Assembly (NCBI GenBank): GCA_942159475.1
Contig: OW804097.1
Span: 58,982,986-59,046,985 of the forward strand
DNA length: 64,000 bases
Source of the DNA: Sthenelais limicola
Lineage: Eukaryota; Annelida; Polychaeta; Phyllodocida; Sigalionidae
Reading direction: 5' to 3'
Shown: one piece after another, positions 22,555 to 34,475 of the stretch
How positions within the stretch are numbered: position 1 is the stretch's first letter
Layout of the letters: every line of letters begins with the position of its first letter
The notes under the pieces: model-generated
What the model was told of the DNA's origin: nothing
The model's database searches: none
What the model saw: the letters and a program-made list of their open reading frames with translations, nothing else
Made by a program: the position numbers and the translations under genes

Positions 22555-22745
22555 TCGGGGGGGGGGGGGGGGGGGAAAGAGGGGGAGGAGAGAGTAGAGA
22601 GAGATGGGGGACAGAGAAGGGGAGAGGGGGAAAGAGAGGTAGTATGAAGGAGGGGAGGATAGATAGAGAGCGAGAGAGGGCGAGAGAGAAGGGAGAGAGA
22701 GAGTGGATGAAAGACAGGCGGAGCGAGGGAAAGAGAGAGAAAGTG
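22555..22745 (+). repeat. Poly-G run and GA-rich tract
   Basis: About 19 G from 22557, then imperfect GAGAGG repeats. Confidence 0.9.
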
Positions 22746-23911
22746 ACAGTGTCAGCTGCCACAAAATCTAATCATATAACAGTTATAGGAATATTGGATC
22801 TAGGCTAACTACCTGCTAGAAATTTACCCCCTACTACTCTTACCCGCTGGACATTTACCCCGCTAGGACAACTGCCATCCAGGCAATATCACCTGTCTAT
22901 GCTATGAGAATCGGCTTAGTGGAGTACGCCCTTTATCCATGATATAGTATCGCATTTTAATTTAGATCTTATTATCTATTATTATAAATATTTGGCCCAT
23001 TTAAAGTTTAAAGTGAATCTATACTAGCATGCACTGTAACGAACATGCATAGTGACACAATGTAGCGCCACCTCCCTGATTGGGGGATTTGTAGCGCCCC
23101 CCCCCCCTCCACCTCCACCCGCCCTCCTCCACCTCGACTAGATCCTGTCACTGCATGTTTTGCTGTACACAAGACACACACGACTTACATGTTTACTTTG
23201 AAGATGCCACACCATGAAGCTAATAGTCCCTCAATGACAGGAGAATCAATTTTACAATCAATACTTGAATCCTTGACGTGGGAACCGTCTAAAAGCAACT
23301 CCACATATGGGACATAAGCCGTAGGCTAGCCACATGTTTTACATGAAGAGTCTAAAGCCGATAGGAGGCAGAGAGACAGAAAGAAGCTGATAGAAAAATA
23401 AGAGACCACAGAGATATTTTTTGAGGAATGAATTTAGGTCTATGAACTACAGAACTAGCTTATACTTATCGAATGTTTGTTCTCCAGATCTGAGGCTTAA
23501 GTTCTGGTATTATGAGTTGTATGTTTTTTTGTGTGTGATTTTTCCTTTACATTTTGACCAGTACTAGTTCATCTCATTGGTCAGTTAATTGACAAGATGA
23601 ATACGAGTTGGTAGGGCTCCAACGGACAATATATAATAAAATCCATAATAAGGTACCATCGATATGTTCTGAGAAAATGAGTGGTATGATCATGATTTCC
23701 TCCCTTTTTTTCATTGGTGAGCTTGACAAGATGATTTTTTTAAAAAAAAACATTGAATTTTATTTCGTGAATCCTGCCATCTTGGCTTTGACAAGATGAT
23801 TAATACTGGGAGTTCTTTGGGGCTCCAATAGTAACTGTAAAAGCCATAGTTAGGTTACATTGATCATAAAGATTTTCAACTTTTTGTTCTCTTCTTTCTT
23901 TTCCTACCTAT
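22746..23911. other. Mostly unplaced AT-rich DNA
   Basis: 23026-23094 weakly resembles one end of family E (CATGCACTGTAACGAACATG). A poly-C/CCTCCACC patch lies at 23098-23140. GTTGGTAGGGCTCCAA and TTGACAAGATGA phrases recur at 23590-23830. Confidence 0.4.
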
Positions 23912-24254
23912 CTTAAAGCTATTTGGATTGTGGATGATTTCACCCTGTGGTTTTTGCTGCGGGGCTTCATAAATGTCCGTATTTGTCCTTTGGGGTGTTT
24001 TCACTAGTTATCGCTCATTGGCTCTCGTTTTCTTATGGCTGATTCAAATTATTTTATAAATTATATGTATGCTCAGCAGCAAAGTTCAGCCCTATAGGTC
24101 AAACAATGAGTAAATCTGGTATGATTTTGTTTGCCATAATAGACAAAAATTCAGCTGTAACATTTCTTTATCTGTTATGGTGTGTTTTTTTTAAAAAAAC
24201 AGCAGCAAATTACTGATGAGTAAATTTGGTAAGTTTTTAGTAATAGCTGAGAAC
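23912..24254 (-). mobile_element. Family B element, diverged
   Basis: CTTAAAGCTATTTGG, GGCTTCATAAATGTCCGTAT and ATTGGCTCTCGTTTTCTTAT to TAATAGCTGAGAACCAGG. Contains an inserted or expanded TTTTTTTTAAAAAAAC segment. Confidence 0.65.
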
Positions 24255-24674
24255 CAGGATTAATCAGGGAGTTAGCTCCCTGCTTGAGTAAATGGATTTA
24301 GTAATGGCTCCAATGAAAACCCTCAAAACCTTTAATACGGTTCCATGCCCCTGCCTCCCCACTTGATCGTCCCAATGAGGGTATCTGTGGGTTAGAGGAC
24401 TGTTGGTGGCACTGTTTATTAGGGCACACGACCCTTGAGCTTCCAGATGAAGGCAGTCGATGAGTCATAAAAGCTGCCTAATTGTTGGGAATTGATGAAG
24501 CATTTTAAAACTTCTCACCCTATCAATCGCCCTGTCAATTTGAGTGTATTATAATTCACACGCAATAAAAAGGCCCGGGGGATTCCTCGCCATCTTGTGA
24601 CTTGGGAATGCATTCGCAACATCACTCCTTGGTAAAAGCCTTTCTTTCCCAGTAACATAACCAGTAGAGAAATG

Positions 24675-25820
24675 TTAAAGCTGCATTCTCAGCTATTATG
24701 ACAAAGACAATCATACCAAATTTACACATATTATGACTTAAGGGGTGCCTCCACTGGCTGCGGTAAGCTCTGCGTTTGGTCTTCGTTTGGTCTGCGATTC
24801 AAACTCTGCGATACTATCAATATTATATGGCAGCCGCAGACCAAACGCAGGGGTTACCGCAGTGTCATTGAAAGGTCTCACGATTGCGATAGAGACTGCG
24901 GCTGGATATCCTTCCCGCGCTTGGTCAAGGTAAAGCAAGGAGCAGACGACATTTTATCATTTAATTAATTTCACTTCAAATTTGTGCGAAAGTTTCGTTC
25001 TTGGTACCAAATGAAAGCTTAGGGTCTCACTAACAATTTTGGTCTGAGTGTCCAGCCGTCATTCCACTATGGGGGCCGTGAGGGGACTTTTAATATAGGG
25101 GCCATATCCCTTCTTCACAGGTTAAGTAAAATTATTATAACTTTTGAAATGAAAGTCCGATCTGAACATAACTAGTGTCATTAAATGGGGAATTAAGAGA
25201 CAAACGAATTTTGATAAGTATTTTTCCTCTAGAGGGATTGCAAACCCCTTAAATCGGGGGGAGGGGACTGAACACACCTCGAAAATGTTAAAATTGCGAT
25301 AACTTCTGCTATGAAACTATGATTTGAACCTGGCTGGGGTGAATACATTTGTAGTGTAGAGATAATATCATTTATGTGAATGTATTAAACCTCTAGTGGG
25401 GCCCAAACACCCCCTACCCCCTTTCTGGGGTAGGTGGCAATGTTAAATAAATTGTGAACCAGCCGCACTTCAAGCGCAGAACAGTCTCCATTGTTAAATT
25501 CCAATCGCAATCCTTCCTTTATAGTCCTAATCACATCGCAGAGGTGCTTCAGTCGCAGGAAATATTCAACATGTTGAAAGATTTCTGTGACAGTCGCACC
25601 ACAAGAAAGTCACATTTTTAGCCGCAATTCAACCGCAATCCAACCGTAGATGCAAGCGCAGAACAGGTCTCCACTGCTACGGTTGGTCTGCACATGAACT
25701 GCGCTTGAATAAAATGTCATGAGTTTGTATCGCAATGCTTACCGCAGAGCTTACCGCAGCCAGTGGAGACCCCACTTTATAGCACTGAACTTATCGGTAT
25801 ACTAGCAGTTGAAGTAATGG
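24675..25820 (+). mobile_element. Family B element split by element D
   Basis: TTAAAGCTGCATTCTCAGCT to CATATTATGACTTA (24741), then D, then ACTTTATAGCACTGAACTTA continues the same element from 25774. The right part decays by about 25820. Confidence 0.75.
24742..25773. mobile_element. Element D, 1.03-kb TIR element nested in B
   Basis: GGGGTGCCTCCACTGGCTGC at the left and GCAGCCAGTGGAGACCCC at the right are inverted, continuing as GGTAAGCTCTGCG/CGCAGAGCTTACC. The outer 200-300 bp carry many CCGCAG/CTGCGG copies. ACTTA-type sequence on both sides (ACTTAA / ACTTTA) looks like a 5-6 bp target duplication with one change. No ORF of transposase size; superfamily open. Confidence 0.8.
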
Positions 25821-25852
25821 TAACAGGAAAAGGGGTTAGAGGATGATCGATC

Positions 25853-26155
25853 GATTAAAGATACATTCCAGCTATTACAGGGGAGGGGGGGGGGAATCTT
25901 ATGAAATTTACCAATATTATAATGACTTATATAAATAGAACTGAATTTATCAATCTTCTGCTACCGGTATTTATGTTTACACACAAATTTTAAGTCAAAT
26001 CTGCTGTCAATAAGTGAACCCACTGCAAGAAAGGATTTGAGTGAGTCCGCGAAATATAAATGTGAACCTTTTATCAAACTCTGGAGCAAAAGCAACCACA
26101 CACATAACTCCTGAACTTTGGTAAAAAAGGTGTTAACCGAGACTGCAGCTTTAAT
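25853..26155 (+). mobile_element. Family B element, complete
   Basis: ATTAAAGATACATTCCAGCT to ACCGAGACTGCAGCTTTAA, with GAACTGAATTTATCAATCTT inside and a GGGGAGGGGGGGGG run near 25881. Confidence 0.8.
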
Positions 26156-26689
26156 TTATCAACATGGCATGCCAATGTCAACTATTATATTACAACATAG
26201 CTTGTTAGGACGTCCACAACATGTGGATCCGCACATATTGTTACAAAGTAGTGAACTTCGTGGAGATTTCATAGATAAATGTAAACAATGTTGGGGGAAC
26301 AATGGCACAAGGTAATTTCACCAGTTATGACATAAATACAGGTTAACTAATGAGTTTGGTAACAGATTGGTTGCCATGACAACCCACATAACTCAATAGT
26401 TAAATACACACTATGTGTAACACTCTCGATATGTTGTTTTCAGAGCAATGCAAACCCAGAACAAACTTGTGGCTGTTCTGAAATAATGTATCAGACACAC
26501 TTGAATTGAAAATTTGCGCTTCATCACTCGTGGCTTCACCACTCATGATGATATGTACATTTTCACTCCTCATGTGTTTTATACACTAATTCAGAACAAC
26601 TACTTGGTGCATTCCATCTAGTTGTCAACATTTGCTACTTCGACAAGGATTTCTGACATTTTCCTCACATGGTTTATACTAAGAATTCA
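26156..26689. other. No recognised feature
   Basis: AT-rich, short ORF of 65 codons only. Parts near 26585-26690 may be very decayed family B. Confidence 0.4.
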
Positions 26690-26791
26690 AACCGAAATTT
26701 AACCAACTTTCATATGCGCAAGAAAGGCACAGAACAAAAAGTAAAAAAATATTTAGTTTTTGACTCATCTTAACTGAGAGTGCAGCTTTAA
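26690..26791 (+). mobile_element. Family B right-end remnant
   Basis: AGAACAAAAAGTAAAAAAAT to AACTGAGAGTGCAGCTTTAA. Confidence 0.7.
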
Positions 26792-27149
26792 CACTTGTCG
26801 CCTGAAGCACTGAGTTACGCCAGAAACATCATTTCAGGATTTATTTTCCCCCAGGAAACATTAAAACTCTTCATTTCTCCCTTTCTCTCTGCAGGAGTGA
26901 AGTAGGGCACGGTGAAAAAGGGAATTTTATGGGAGGTTTAAATTTGATAGATGTACAAGCACGCTTTAAATGGTCGTTCTGAAAAAGGCGGGATGAAATT
27001 AACCACCTAGGGTGTGTTTTTACTGATACAGACTTCAATCTTTATAGCAAAGTTTAAACAACTTTGATGAACAATTAATGAGTCATACTGTAGGTGAATT
27101 TAATGAGGGAATTCAGGGAGCCAACCCCACAATATTCTAACGTGAATCC

Positions 27150-27305
27150 ACATATCTGCAAAGCCATAACAGGAAAGGATTTCGACAGGTCTCTGAAAAT
27201 TAAATGTGGATTTCACGAAGCCGGGAAAAACTCACTAATGGGATGGAAAGGAAAATAAGGGGACAAAAAGTAAAAAATCGTTGGTTTTTCACTGACGTTA
27301 ACACA
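27150..27305 (+). mobile_element. Family B remnant, degenerate
   Basis: GGAAAGGATTTCGACAGGTC, AAATTAAATGTGGATTTCAC and GACAAAAAGTAAAAAATCG. The terminus is decayed. Confidence 0.5.
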
Positions 27306-27763
27306 TAAACACACACTTCCTGAGGGCTAAACCTAGTGTGTACAGGAACCTAATGTCAGGATTGGGCGTCAGCATTTAGAAGTTTAATAATAATGTTAAT
27401 TAATTAATTCCTTCTTTACGTAAATATTACTTTTAGCACCCCGCGGCCGCTCCCAACAAACACACACAAATTCTGTACGGTGAGAATTTTAATTCAGGAA
27501 TCTAAAGTCAGGATTGATTGTCAGCACATAGAAGTTTGGCAATTCTTTCTTCCACCCCCCACCCCTCCTCTACTCCATCCACACACCATTTCTATGCTGT
27601 GAATGAACCTAGTTGGAATCCGAGCTCAGCATCCTGCAATCCGCACGTACGAAAGCGTTGGCGCTATACGCGACCCGCATTGAAAAGAAGCGGGCCACAA
27701 ACTGGATGAAGCAGAGTGGAATAGTGTGTCTGTCATGGACTGATAATCAGTCTCCACTGATGT

Positions 27764-29080
27764 CTCAGAGAAAATGACATGTGCTCCGTTAAAGGCAAAC
27801 GCTACTATCTAGTGGAAAATGAAAATAAATGTCATTTTTCTGAAATTTTGAAATTTGATTCTTGAAGTGTTTCTGGTCATAAAGATGGAAAAAAATCAAT
27901 GGGTCACCGTGCTCAATTTTGAATTAGAGTGCTTCAAAAGTTGGTATCTCAAAAGAACCAATGAGGACCAAAAAGGGGGCTCATTTTGGAGTACCTCGAC
28001 TTCATAGTTCATATTTGCTATTTATATTCACTCAATTTAAGTAAGGTTAACAATTTTAGAGAGAGTATTATTTGCCCAATAATTCTATGCCTTTTTTTTT
28101 ATAGAATGCATGGCTATTTTCATTCTGAAAACAACAAATATGTAATGCAAATTTCAAATTAAAAACTCGAAAAACCCCACTATTTTTCACTAATTTTATA
28201 AAAACAATTTTATTTTTCTCTCATCGAAATTAAATGTCATTTTTCTGATTCTTTAGTATATGATTCTTGAAGTATGTGTGTTCATAAAACTGGAAAAAAA
28301 ATAATGGGTCCCCGTGCTAGTTTCTGAATTATGGGGCTTTGAAACATGGCTGACAACCCAAAAATCTGCTGTTTTCAATGTGTTCTATGTTTCCTAAACA
28401 TGTCTATTTCAAACAGCTACAATTATTTTTTCAACGTGATGACATACATTTTTTTCCCTATATATGTGTAGAATATTACCTGCACTATATGTGTAGAAAA
28501 TATTGGGACATTAGGAGTTTTCATTTTTGTTTTATTCCCAAAACCGTGAAAGAAAAATGCAGCACTTCCCAATAGACTTGCATACTAAATGGGTACAACT
28601 GAGGGTACCCACAGCTAGCTCAGTTTCCCAAACATGTCTATTTCAGACAGCTATAAAAAAAAATTAAACGCGATGACATATGTTTTTTTTTCTTTTTATA
28701 TGTAGTATATAACCTATACTATATGTGTAGAAAATTTTGGGACAGTAGGAGTAGCCATTAATTGTTTGTTTTAAACTACAAAACATGAAAAAATGCACCA
28801 TTTTCTCATAGACTGCAATGCTAAAGGAATAGTACGTAAAATGTCCGTATATTTGGTATATGGAAAAGGGGGGCGTGGCAGTGAATAGTAGCGTTTGCCT
28901 TTAACTGGGCCTTAGACGCGCAACCATGCTTCATCCAGGGGGCTTTAATAAACCCTTTGTGTTCACCCTTCATGCAAGGGTGCCAGGCAGATTTTTAAAC
29001 AGATAAAATACTACCACACGAGAGAAGTGGAATTGCCTGATAAACCGTCTAAACCTTAAATCCGGGTTGTAAACATAGCA
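27764..29080 (+). repeat. Module R, copy 1, split by element G
   Basis: Left part 27764-27788 (CAGAGAAAATGACATGTGCT), right part 28905-29080 (CTGGGCCTTAGACG...GGTGCCAGGCAGATTTTTAA...GTAAACATAGCA). The same module follows at 29083-29640. Confidence 0.75.
27789..28904. mobile_element. Element G, 1.1-kb TTAA-flanked TIR element
   Basis: TTAAAGGCAAACGCTACTAT at the left and ATAGTAGCGTTTGCCTTTAA at the right are exact inverted repeats including TTAA. A TTAA target and short TIRs suggest a non-autonomous piggyBac-like element. The interior has two direct duplications: 27826-27960 with 28229-28370 (AAATGTCATTTTTCTGA...), and 28386-28600 with 28622-28835 (AACATGTCTATTTCA...). No transposase. Confidence 0.85.
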
Positions 29081-29082
29081 TC

Positions 29083-29640
29083 GCAGAGAAAATGACACGT
29101 GTTCCATTATAGCTGCTCTCTCAGTTAACGTCGGTCAAAAACTAAAGACGGATGTTCCGTTCTTTTCCACATGTCCAATCAATCTAAAACTCATTTGACC
29201 AAAGTTTTGGAGGATTTTGCTTGGTTGTCTTTGCTATAGGGTTTTTAAAATGTCCACATTTATATTTTGGGGACTCACCAAGCTGCTTCCCTGTGATGAC
29301 TTCACTTATTATCGTTCACCGGGTGGGGGTTCTCAGCCGATTCAACTCAAATCCTTGTATATATACACATATATTATAACAGCAGCCGGGTATTGACAAA
29401 TTCAGCCCTATAATTCATAATGTGAGTAAATTTGGGGAGATTTTGTGTGTCGTAATGGCGGAGAATGCAACTTTAAGGGGTTCAACTTTAACTGGGCCTT
29501 ACATCCAGGCTAAAGCCTTTGTGATCACACTGCATGCAAGTGTGCCAGGCAGATTTTTAAACATAAAATACTACCACACGAAAGAAGAGGAATTGGCTGA
29601 TGAACCACTTCAACCTTAAATTCTGGTTGTAAACATTGCA
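29083..29640 (+). repeat. Module R, copy 2, split by a family B element
   Basis: Left part GCAGAGAAAATGACACGTGT (29083-29106). Right part from ACTGGGCCTTACATCCAGG (29491) through GTGCCAGGCAGATTTTTAAA to GTAAACATTGCA (about 29640). Confidence 0.75.
29107..29476 (-). mobile_element. Family B element, complete, minus, inside module R
   Basis: TTATAGCTGCTCTCTCAGTT to GCGGAGAATGCAACTTTAA, 370 bp. It lies at the same point of R where G lies in the first copy. CAACTTTAA is repeated 15 bp downstream. Confidence 0.85.
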
Positions 29641-29857
29641 CTGTAATAGCTTCAATTCTGAAAGATGGTTTTTGATGTTTAGGAAATAGTTTACATCTGT
29701 TGTTGTAGATGTAGACGTTATGATTTTGGGTTTTAGGGAAACATTTGATCCAAGCATTTAGAAACAATTTTGATGTGTAGAGAATATTTGGATCAGAACA
29801 TTGATTGTTTTACCTTGCCTAATGTTCTTATTTGGCAACTACTACTCAATAATTACA

Positions 29858-30305
29858 AAGAGAGGGAGAGGGGGGAGGTGAAGAGAGAGTTGTGGGAGAG
29901 AGAGAGAGAGAGAGAGAGTTGTGGCAGAGAGAGAGGGGGAGAGAGAGGAAGAGAGGAGAGAGAAGGAACGAGGAGAGAGTGGTGAGGGGGAGAGGGGGAG
30001 AGGAGAGAGAGGAGAGAGAGTGGAGAGGGAGAGAGACTGAGAGAGTGGTGAGAGAGGAGAGAGAGAGTGGTGAGAGAGGGAGAGAGTGGTGAGGGAGAGA
30101 GGGGGAGAGGAGAGAGAGAGGGAGAGAGGAGAGAAAGGAGAAAGAGTGGTGAGGGAGAGAGACTGAGAGAGTGGTGAGAGAGGAGAGAGAGAGTGGTGAG
30201 AAAGAGAGGGAGAGAGAGTGGTGAGGGAGAGAGACTGCGAGAGTGGTGAGAGAGAGAGGAGAGAGAGAGTGGTGAGGGAGAGAAGGGGAGAGTGGTGAGA
30301 GAGAG
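29858..30305 (+). repeat. (GA)n tract with GTGGTGAGAGAG phrase
   Basis: About 450 bp purine tract. AGTGGTGAGAGAGGAGAGAG recurs many times. The serine/leucine-rich ORFs are artefacts. Confidence 0.95.
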
Positions 30306-30521
30306 TTGATGCATAGTATGATGTACGATGTATTAATATCAGGGTGTATAGTTATGGACAAGTGAAGGTTGAGTTATGATAGGTATAATGTTAATTAAAG
30401 TAAGTAATAAGTTTGTTGTATATTAAATTGAAGTGGAGTTGTAAACCGCCAGTGTTGGCAAATAAAACTTATCACCTTTGTGAAATTTGGTCCAATAAAA
30501 TCTATTTTCTTAAAAAAGAAA

Positions 30522-30529
30522 AAGGGGGA

Positions 30530-30564
<35 letters not shown>

Positions 30565-30925
30565 GGGGGATAGCAGGGAGCGATGCACGCATGGAGGGAG
30601 GGGGAGACAGAGAGGGAGGGAGACAGACATAGAGGGATGGGAGAGAGATAGAGACAGAGCGGGGAGGAGAGAGCGAGAGGGAGACAGAGATAGAGGGAGG
30701 GGAGAGAGGGGGTGAGAGGGAGAGACAGAGGGGAGGAGAGAGAGACAGAGGGAGGGAGACAGAGACAGACATAGAGGGAGGGGAGAGGGGAGGAGAGAGA
30801 CAGAGACAGATAGAGTAAGATTCAGAGAGGGCAGGAGGAAAGAGACAGAGAGAGGGGGGAGAGACAGACAGAGAGAGAGAGAGACCCAGACAGAGAGAGG
30901 GAGAGAGAGAGAGAGGGCGGGGGGA
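30522..30925 (+). repeat. (GA)n tract with GACAGAGAGGGAG phrases
   Basis: About 400 bp purine tract, separated from the previous one by about 215 bp of AT-rich DNA. Confidence 0.95.
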
Positions 30926-30949
30926 GCAAGCGAGCGAATGAATAAGATG

Positions 30950-31400
30950 ACTTCAGCAAATGACATAGTTTTTTTCTCCGCATTTAAAACCCCACACAAT
31001 CAAGCAGGGCTGACACCCAAGTACGCCATCTCTAAGATTCACAAAGAAGCAGACTAAAAACCCTAGACAAATGACGTGGATGGCCCATTGTCTATTGCTT
31101 CTCATGCGCCAGTCACACAAGGCAATATCATGAAGAAAGAAGTCATTATCTATAATAATGTGACAAATATGAGGCAGTAAAAACGACTAGAAGATGCCAC
31201 ACATTGAGAAAGCTTTTTGCGCCAGTCAGCCTTGGGCTCCTAGACTCAATAAGTAATTCCAGCTCACAATGAAGAAACAAAAACAGACTAGGGGGATGAG
31301 AAGACGGAGATGATGAGGAAAGCAGTCATCCCCCATCCCTCCTCCCATCCCCTGCAGCGAACCTACATTAGGGAATGTAACATCGGCGCGCGCCTAATCT
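30950..31400. promoter_or_regulatory. Candidate conserved non-coding stretch
   Basis: Unlike its surroundings it has even composition, no repeat family and no ORF. Contains ACAAATGACGTGGATGGCC and CCATTGTCTATTGC; GCGCCAGTC occurs twice. Function is inferred only from its singular appearance. Confidence 0.2.
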
Positions 31401-31429
31401 TACCTTTACGTGACTGTAGGTAGAGTGTG

Positions 31430-31740
31430 TATGGAGGGGGCGGAGGGGGAGAGTGACGGGGGGGGGAAGAGATGGAGGGGGCGGAGGAGAGGCACTCATA
31501 TAGAAATAATAGGCTGAAAAAGGACCCCTTTTTTCATGAAAACGCTGACTTCTCGGCCTGAAAAAAACACCTCGTTTTTCTCGGAAACGCTGACATTTTT
31601 TTAAAAATTAACCCTTTTTTCTGAAAAACGCAGACATTTTTAAAGACAGTGAGGATGAGCAAGAGAAAGAGCGATGGGCGAGGGGGAGGAGGAGGAAGAG
31701 GAGGAGGGGGAAGAGGAAATGATTTAGGGGAGGGGCAGTT
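31430..31740 (+). repeat. G-rich and GGA tracts around a repeated CGCTGAC phrase
   Basis: 31433-31490 GGGGGCGGAGG and 31672-31735 GGAGGAGG tracts. Between them AAACGCTGACTT, AAACGCTGACAT and AAACGCAGACAT recur about every 45 bp. Confidence 0.8.
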
Positions 31741-32156
31741 CAGGAGGCTGGCCAAAATAAACAATAGAGTTATATCATTAAGGCCGCCTATATATGTAGA
31801 TGCATAAGGAGGCATTTGTTGTAAGATTGTCTAAATTTTAGAATTTTGAGTAGTCACCTGATAAGTAAGTAGTAAGGTGAATTAAATTTATGAATTTTTC
31901 AAGTTTCGAAATAAAATGAAATCGTTTTTTTAAAATTAGAGGGTAGTTAACTACCCTGGGAGCCCTCCACCTAAAAAGACCCAGTATTTACCAGGGATGG
32001 AAGCAGGGAGGAGGCAGCATGGAATGGGTCTGCTAGATGAGCGATAATGAGGGCAGGTAGCGTGGATTAATGGTCAGTAATAGCCGGAGGTGATGTGAGG
32101 TGCATGTCCACTGACGTGTAATTATAGGCTGTATGTCTCCAGGACCACCACCATAT
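31741..32156. other. No recognised feature
   Basis: AT-rich sequence, no coding or repeat signal that I could place. Confidence 0.45.
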
Positions 32157-32774
32157 TAAAGCAACAGTCTATGATAAATGACAAAACATATCTTACCAAA
32201 TTTACTCGTATCATGCCTTATAGGATTGAAGTTATCAATATTCTGCTGTTATATGTTTTATTATATACGTATTGCTCTGAGAACAACGTATCTAGAGTAA
32301 GTTATGCATGTGTGTTATCTAGAGTGCATGTCACACTGGGATGTTACATGTGGTAGTCATGGCATCCAATGTGTTTTTACCAAGTTTACCGCCAAAATCC
32401 AACTTTATGGCTCAAATTTTGTTTCTGTTTATATCATTATAAGCATAATATTAAAAGAGTAAATGATAACTCATTGATTTGAGTCGCTCCTTCAACCAAC
32501 TCGTTAGTTAACATGTATATAGAAGGAATTGAAGTCAAATTGGCCAAACGAATACAAGCGACTGTGAGCAATAATAACTGAAACAGACGCAGCAAATTAT
32601 TCGGTGGGCCGCTGAAATATACATGTGAACATTGTTTACGCCTCGAAGTAAAAACAACAGGAAGAAATCCTCCAAAATTCTGGTCAAATGACTTTTAGGT
32701 GTGTAGGAAAAGAATTGAACCCAAACAAGAAAATCTTTAGTTATTGTTCAATGTAACAGAGACGGCAGCTTTAA
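32157..32774 (+). mobile_element. Family B element with about 240-bp insertion
   Basis: TTAAAGCAACAGTCTATGAT, ATTCTGCTGTTATATG, then foreign sequence about 32268-32510, then GAAGGAATTGAAGTCAAATT to ACAGAGACGGCAGCTTTAA. Confidence 0.75.
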
Positions 32775-32850
32775 CAGAGTCCCAGGTGTATCGCACATAA
32801 TGAGGAACCACCAGCTCACGGCCACAACCAATCTTCATAGGATCAAATCG

Positions 32851-32935
32851 TCAGAAAATGTACAATTCGCCTTCACAGTTCAAATGACAGAACAGTTTTA
32901 TTTATTCAACGCAATACTAAAATTATACTCATGCA
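32851..32935 (+). mobile_element. Family A fragment with internal deletion
   Basis: TCAGAAAATGTACAATTCGC, then a jump to TTCAACGCAATACTAAAATT. Confidence 0.7.
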
Positions 32936-32959
32936 GATGCAGTAGCTGTCCTCGTCTTC

Positions 32960-33185
32960 TCTGTCTCTGACACTCTCCCTCTCTCTCTCTCTCTCCTTTC
33001 TCTCACACTCTCTCTCTCTCTCTCTCCTCACCCTCCCTCTGAGGCTCTCCGCTCCCTATCTCTTCACTCCCTCTATCCCTTTCTATCTGTCGCTCTCCCC
33101 TTCTCTCTCTCCCTCTCTCTGTCGCTCTCGTTCCTCTGTCTGCCGCTCTCTATCTCACTCCTCTCCCTTCCTTCCCCTCTCTCAG
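32960..33185 (+). repeat. (CT)n pyrimidine tract
   Basis: CTCTCTCTCC repeats with TCTGTCGCTCTC phrases. Confidence 0.9.
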
Positions 33186-33490
33186 TGCCTAAACAAACAT
33201 TTTAAAACATGTCTGAAATATTATTCAAATCAAAACATGCCATCACCCAGACATTAACCCTTAAATACCCATACAATCTCCCAATACAATACATATTCAC
33301 AAAACCCAAAGAGGACCCAGACAATATGAGATCTTTTCACAAAGCAAGTCATGCCACTGTGGTCATGCCTATAATGTCCCTATAGAAAGCTCAAGTTCTG
33401 GCTGGATTCCAAAGAAAGGACCGCATCCAGCATAGATTTGGTGAGAAGTTCCATGAAAGGGGCAGGGTCAGCGCATGATGGGTGAGGTCG

Positions 33491-33691
33491 TCAGAAAATG
33501 TACAATTCGTCTTCACCAATCCTCTCAAATAACCCAAATTTAAAACAAAAGTGAGGTCCCAAAGGCAGTTTAACATAACTGAACATAAGTTTTGACAAGG
33601 CAATGCCAAATTATACCTAGTATTTATCATGTTTATTCTAATCTATAAGAATTTACTAAATGTGTAGAGCTACTGATTGTACATTTTCTGA
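33491..33691 (+). mobile_element. Family A element, complete
   Basis: TCAGAAAATGTACAATTCGT to CTGATTGTACATTTTCTGA, 201 bp. Confidence 0.9.
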
Positions 33692-33904
33692 CAAGCTGGC
33701 TCAGGGAGAGGACGGTTGGGGGTCACCACATTCCTTTGTCATGTGCCAGGGCCAGACACTAGGGGTCCCTATGGAATGGGGTAGTCAGGTAGAAGTGAGT
33801 CATGGTGGAAGGGGTGGGGGTGAACGGGGGTGAAAGGGTGTTTGTGTTGTGCTTATCACTCCACCCAAACACAGAAGCATGATGTGCTTGTTATTCAACC
33901 ATAT

Positions 33905-34261
33905 TAGGGTCAACACAATGTACAATCAGCAGCTTTGCACATTTAAATTACACTAAATTAGGCTGAAAATTGATAAATTATCTGAGTATATTACAGAAAA
34001 ATGAGTCCCTTGTCCCAAAAGATGGATTTTGAGATATTATTATATTTGAAAGGATGAGATCAAGGGAATTCCAATGATTGTACACATTAGGATATCTAAT
34101 AAGTACTAATTTGAAAAATGGTCAAAACTAGGTATACCTGAGTATTGTATTGCCTTGATTTAAACAAATCTCTCCGGTTATATTTTACTGTGTTTTGAAC
34201 CTCATTTAATTTGGGTTATTTGAGAGGATTGGTAAAAGTGAATTGTACATTTTCTGACGAC
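33905..34261 (-). mobile_element. Family A element interrupted by family H
   Basis: One end CACAATGTACAATCAGCAGC to ATTATCTGAGTATA (33987), other part AACTAGGTATACCTGAGTAT to GTACATTTTCTGA and outer CGACTTGACCC. Confidence 0.8.
33988..34120 (-). repeat. Family H copy nested in family A
   Basis: Reverse match to 16.51-16.64 kb: GAGATATTATTATATTTGAA, GGAATTCCAATGATTGTA and CTAATAAGTAC. CTGAGTAT of the host is present on both sides, consistent with a target duplication of about 11 bp or longer. Confidence 0.65.
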
Positions 34262-34475
34262 TTGACCCACTATATAGCAAGCTGTCATGCATGGACATTA
34301 ATTGTATTAGGATATGCAGCTCCATGCATCGTCATGCGCTGGCACCAACCAGTCAATATGGTTGTCATATTAGTCATGTTGGTGCACATGGTTTTGAATA
34401 AAAACACTAATTTATCCTGAATTAAATTGATCCGATATGGAAGCCTTAATCATTGAAGGGGGCCTTAGACTTGTT

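Noticed and set aside
33391..33630. Minus-strand ORF, similar in sequence to ORFs at 2600-2935, 8585-8956 and 34211-34420
   Set aside because: The resemblance exists because all are readings of family A copies, not because they are members of a protein family.
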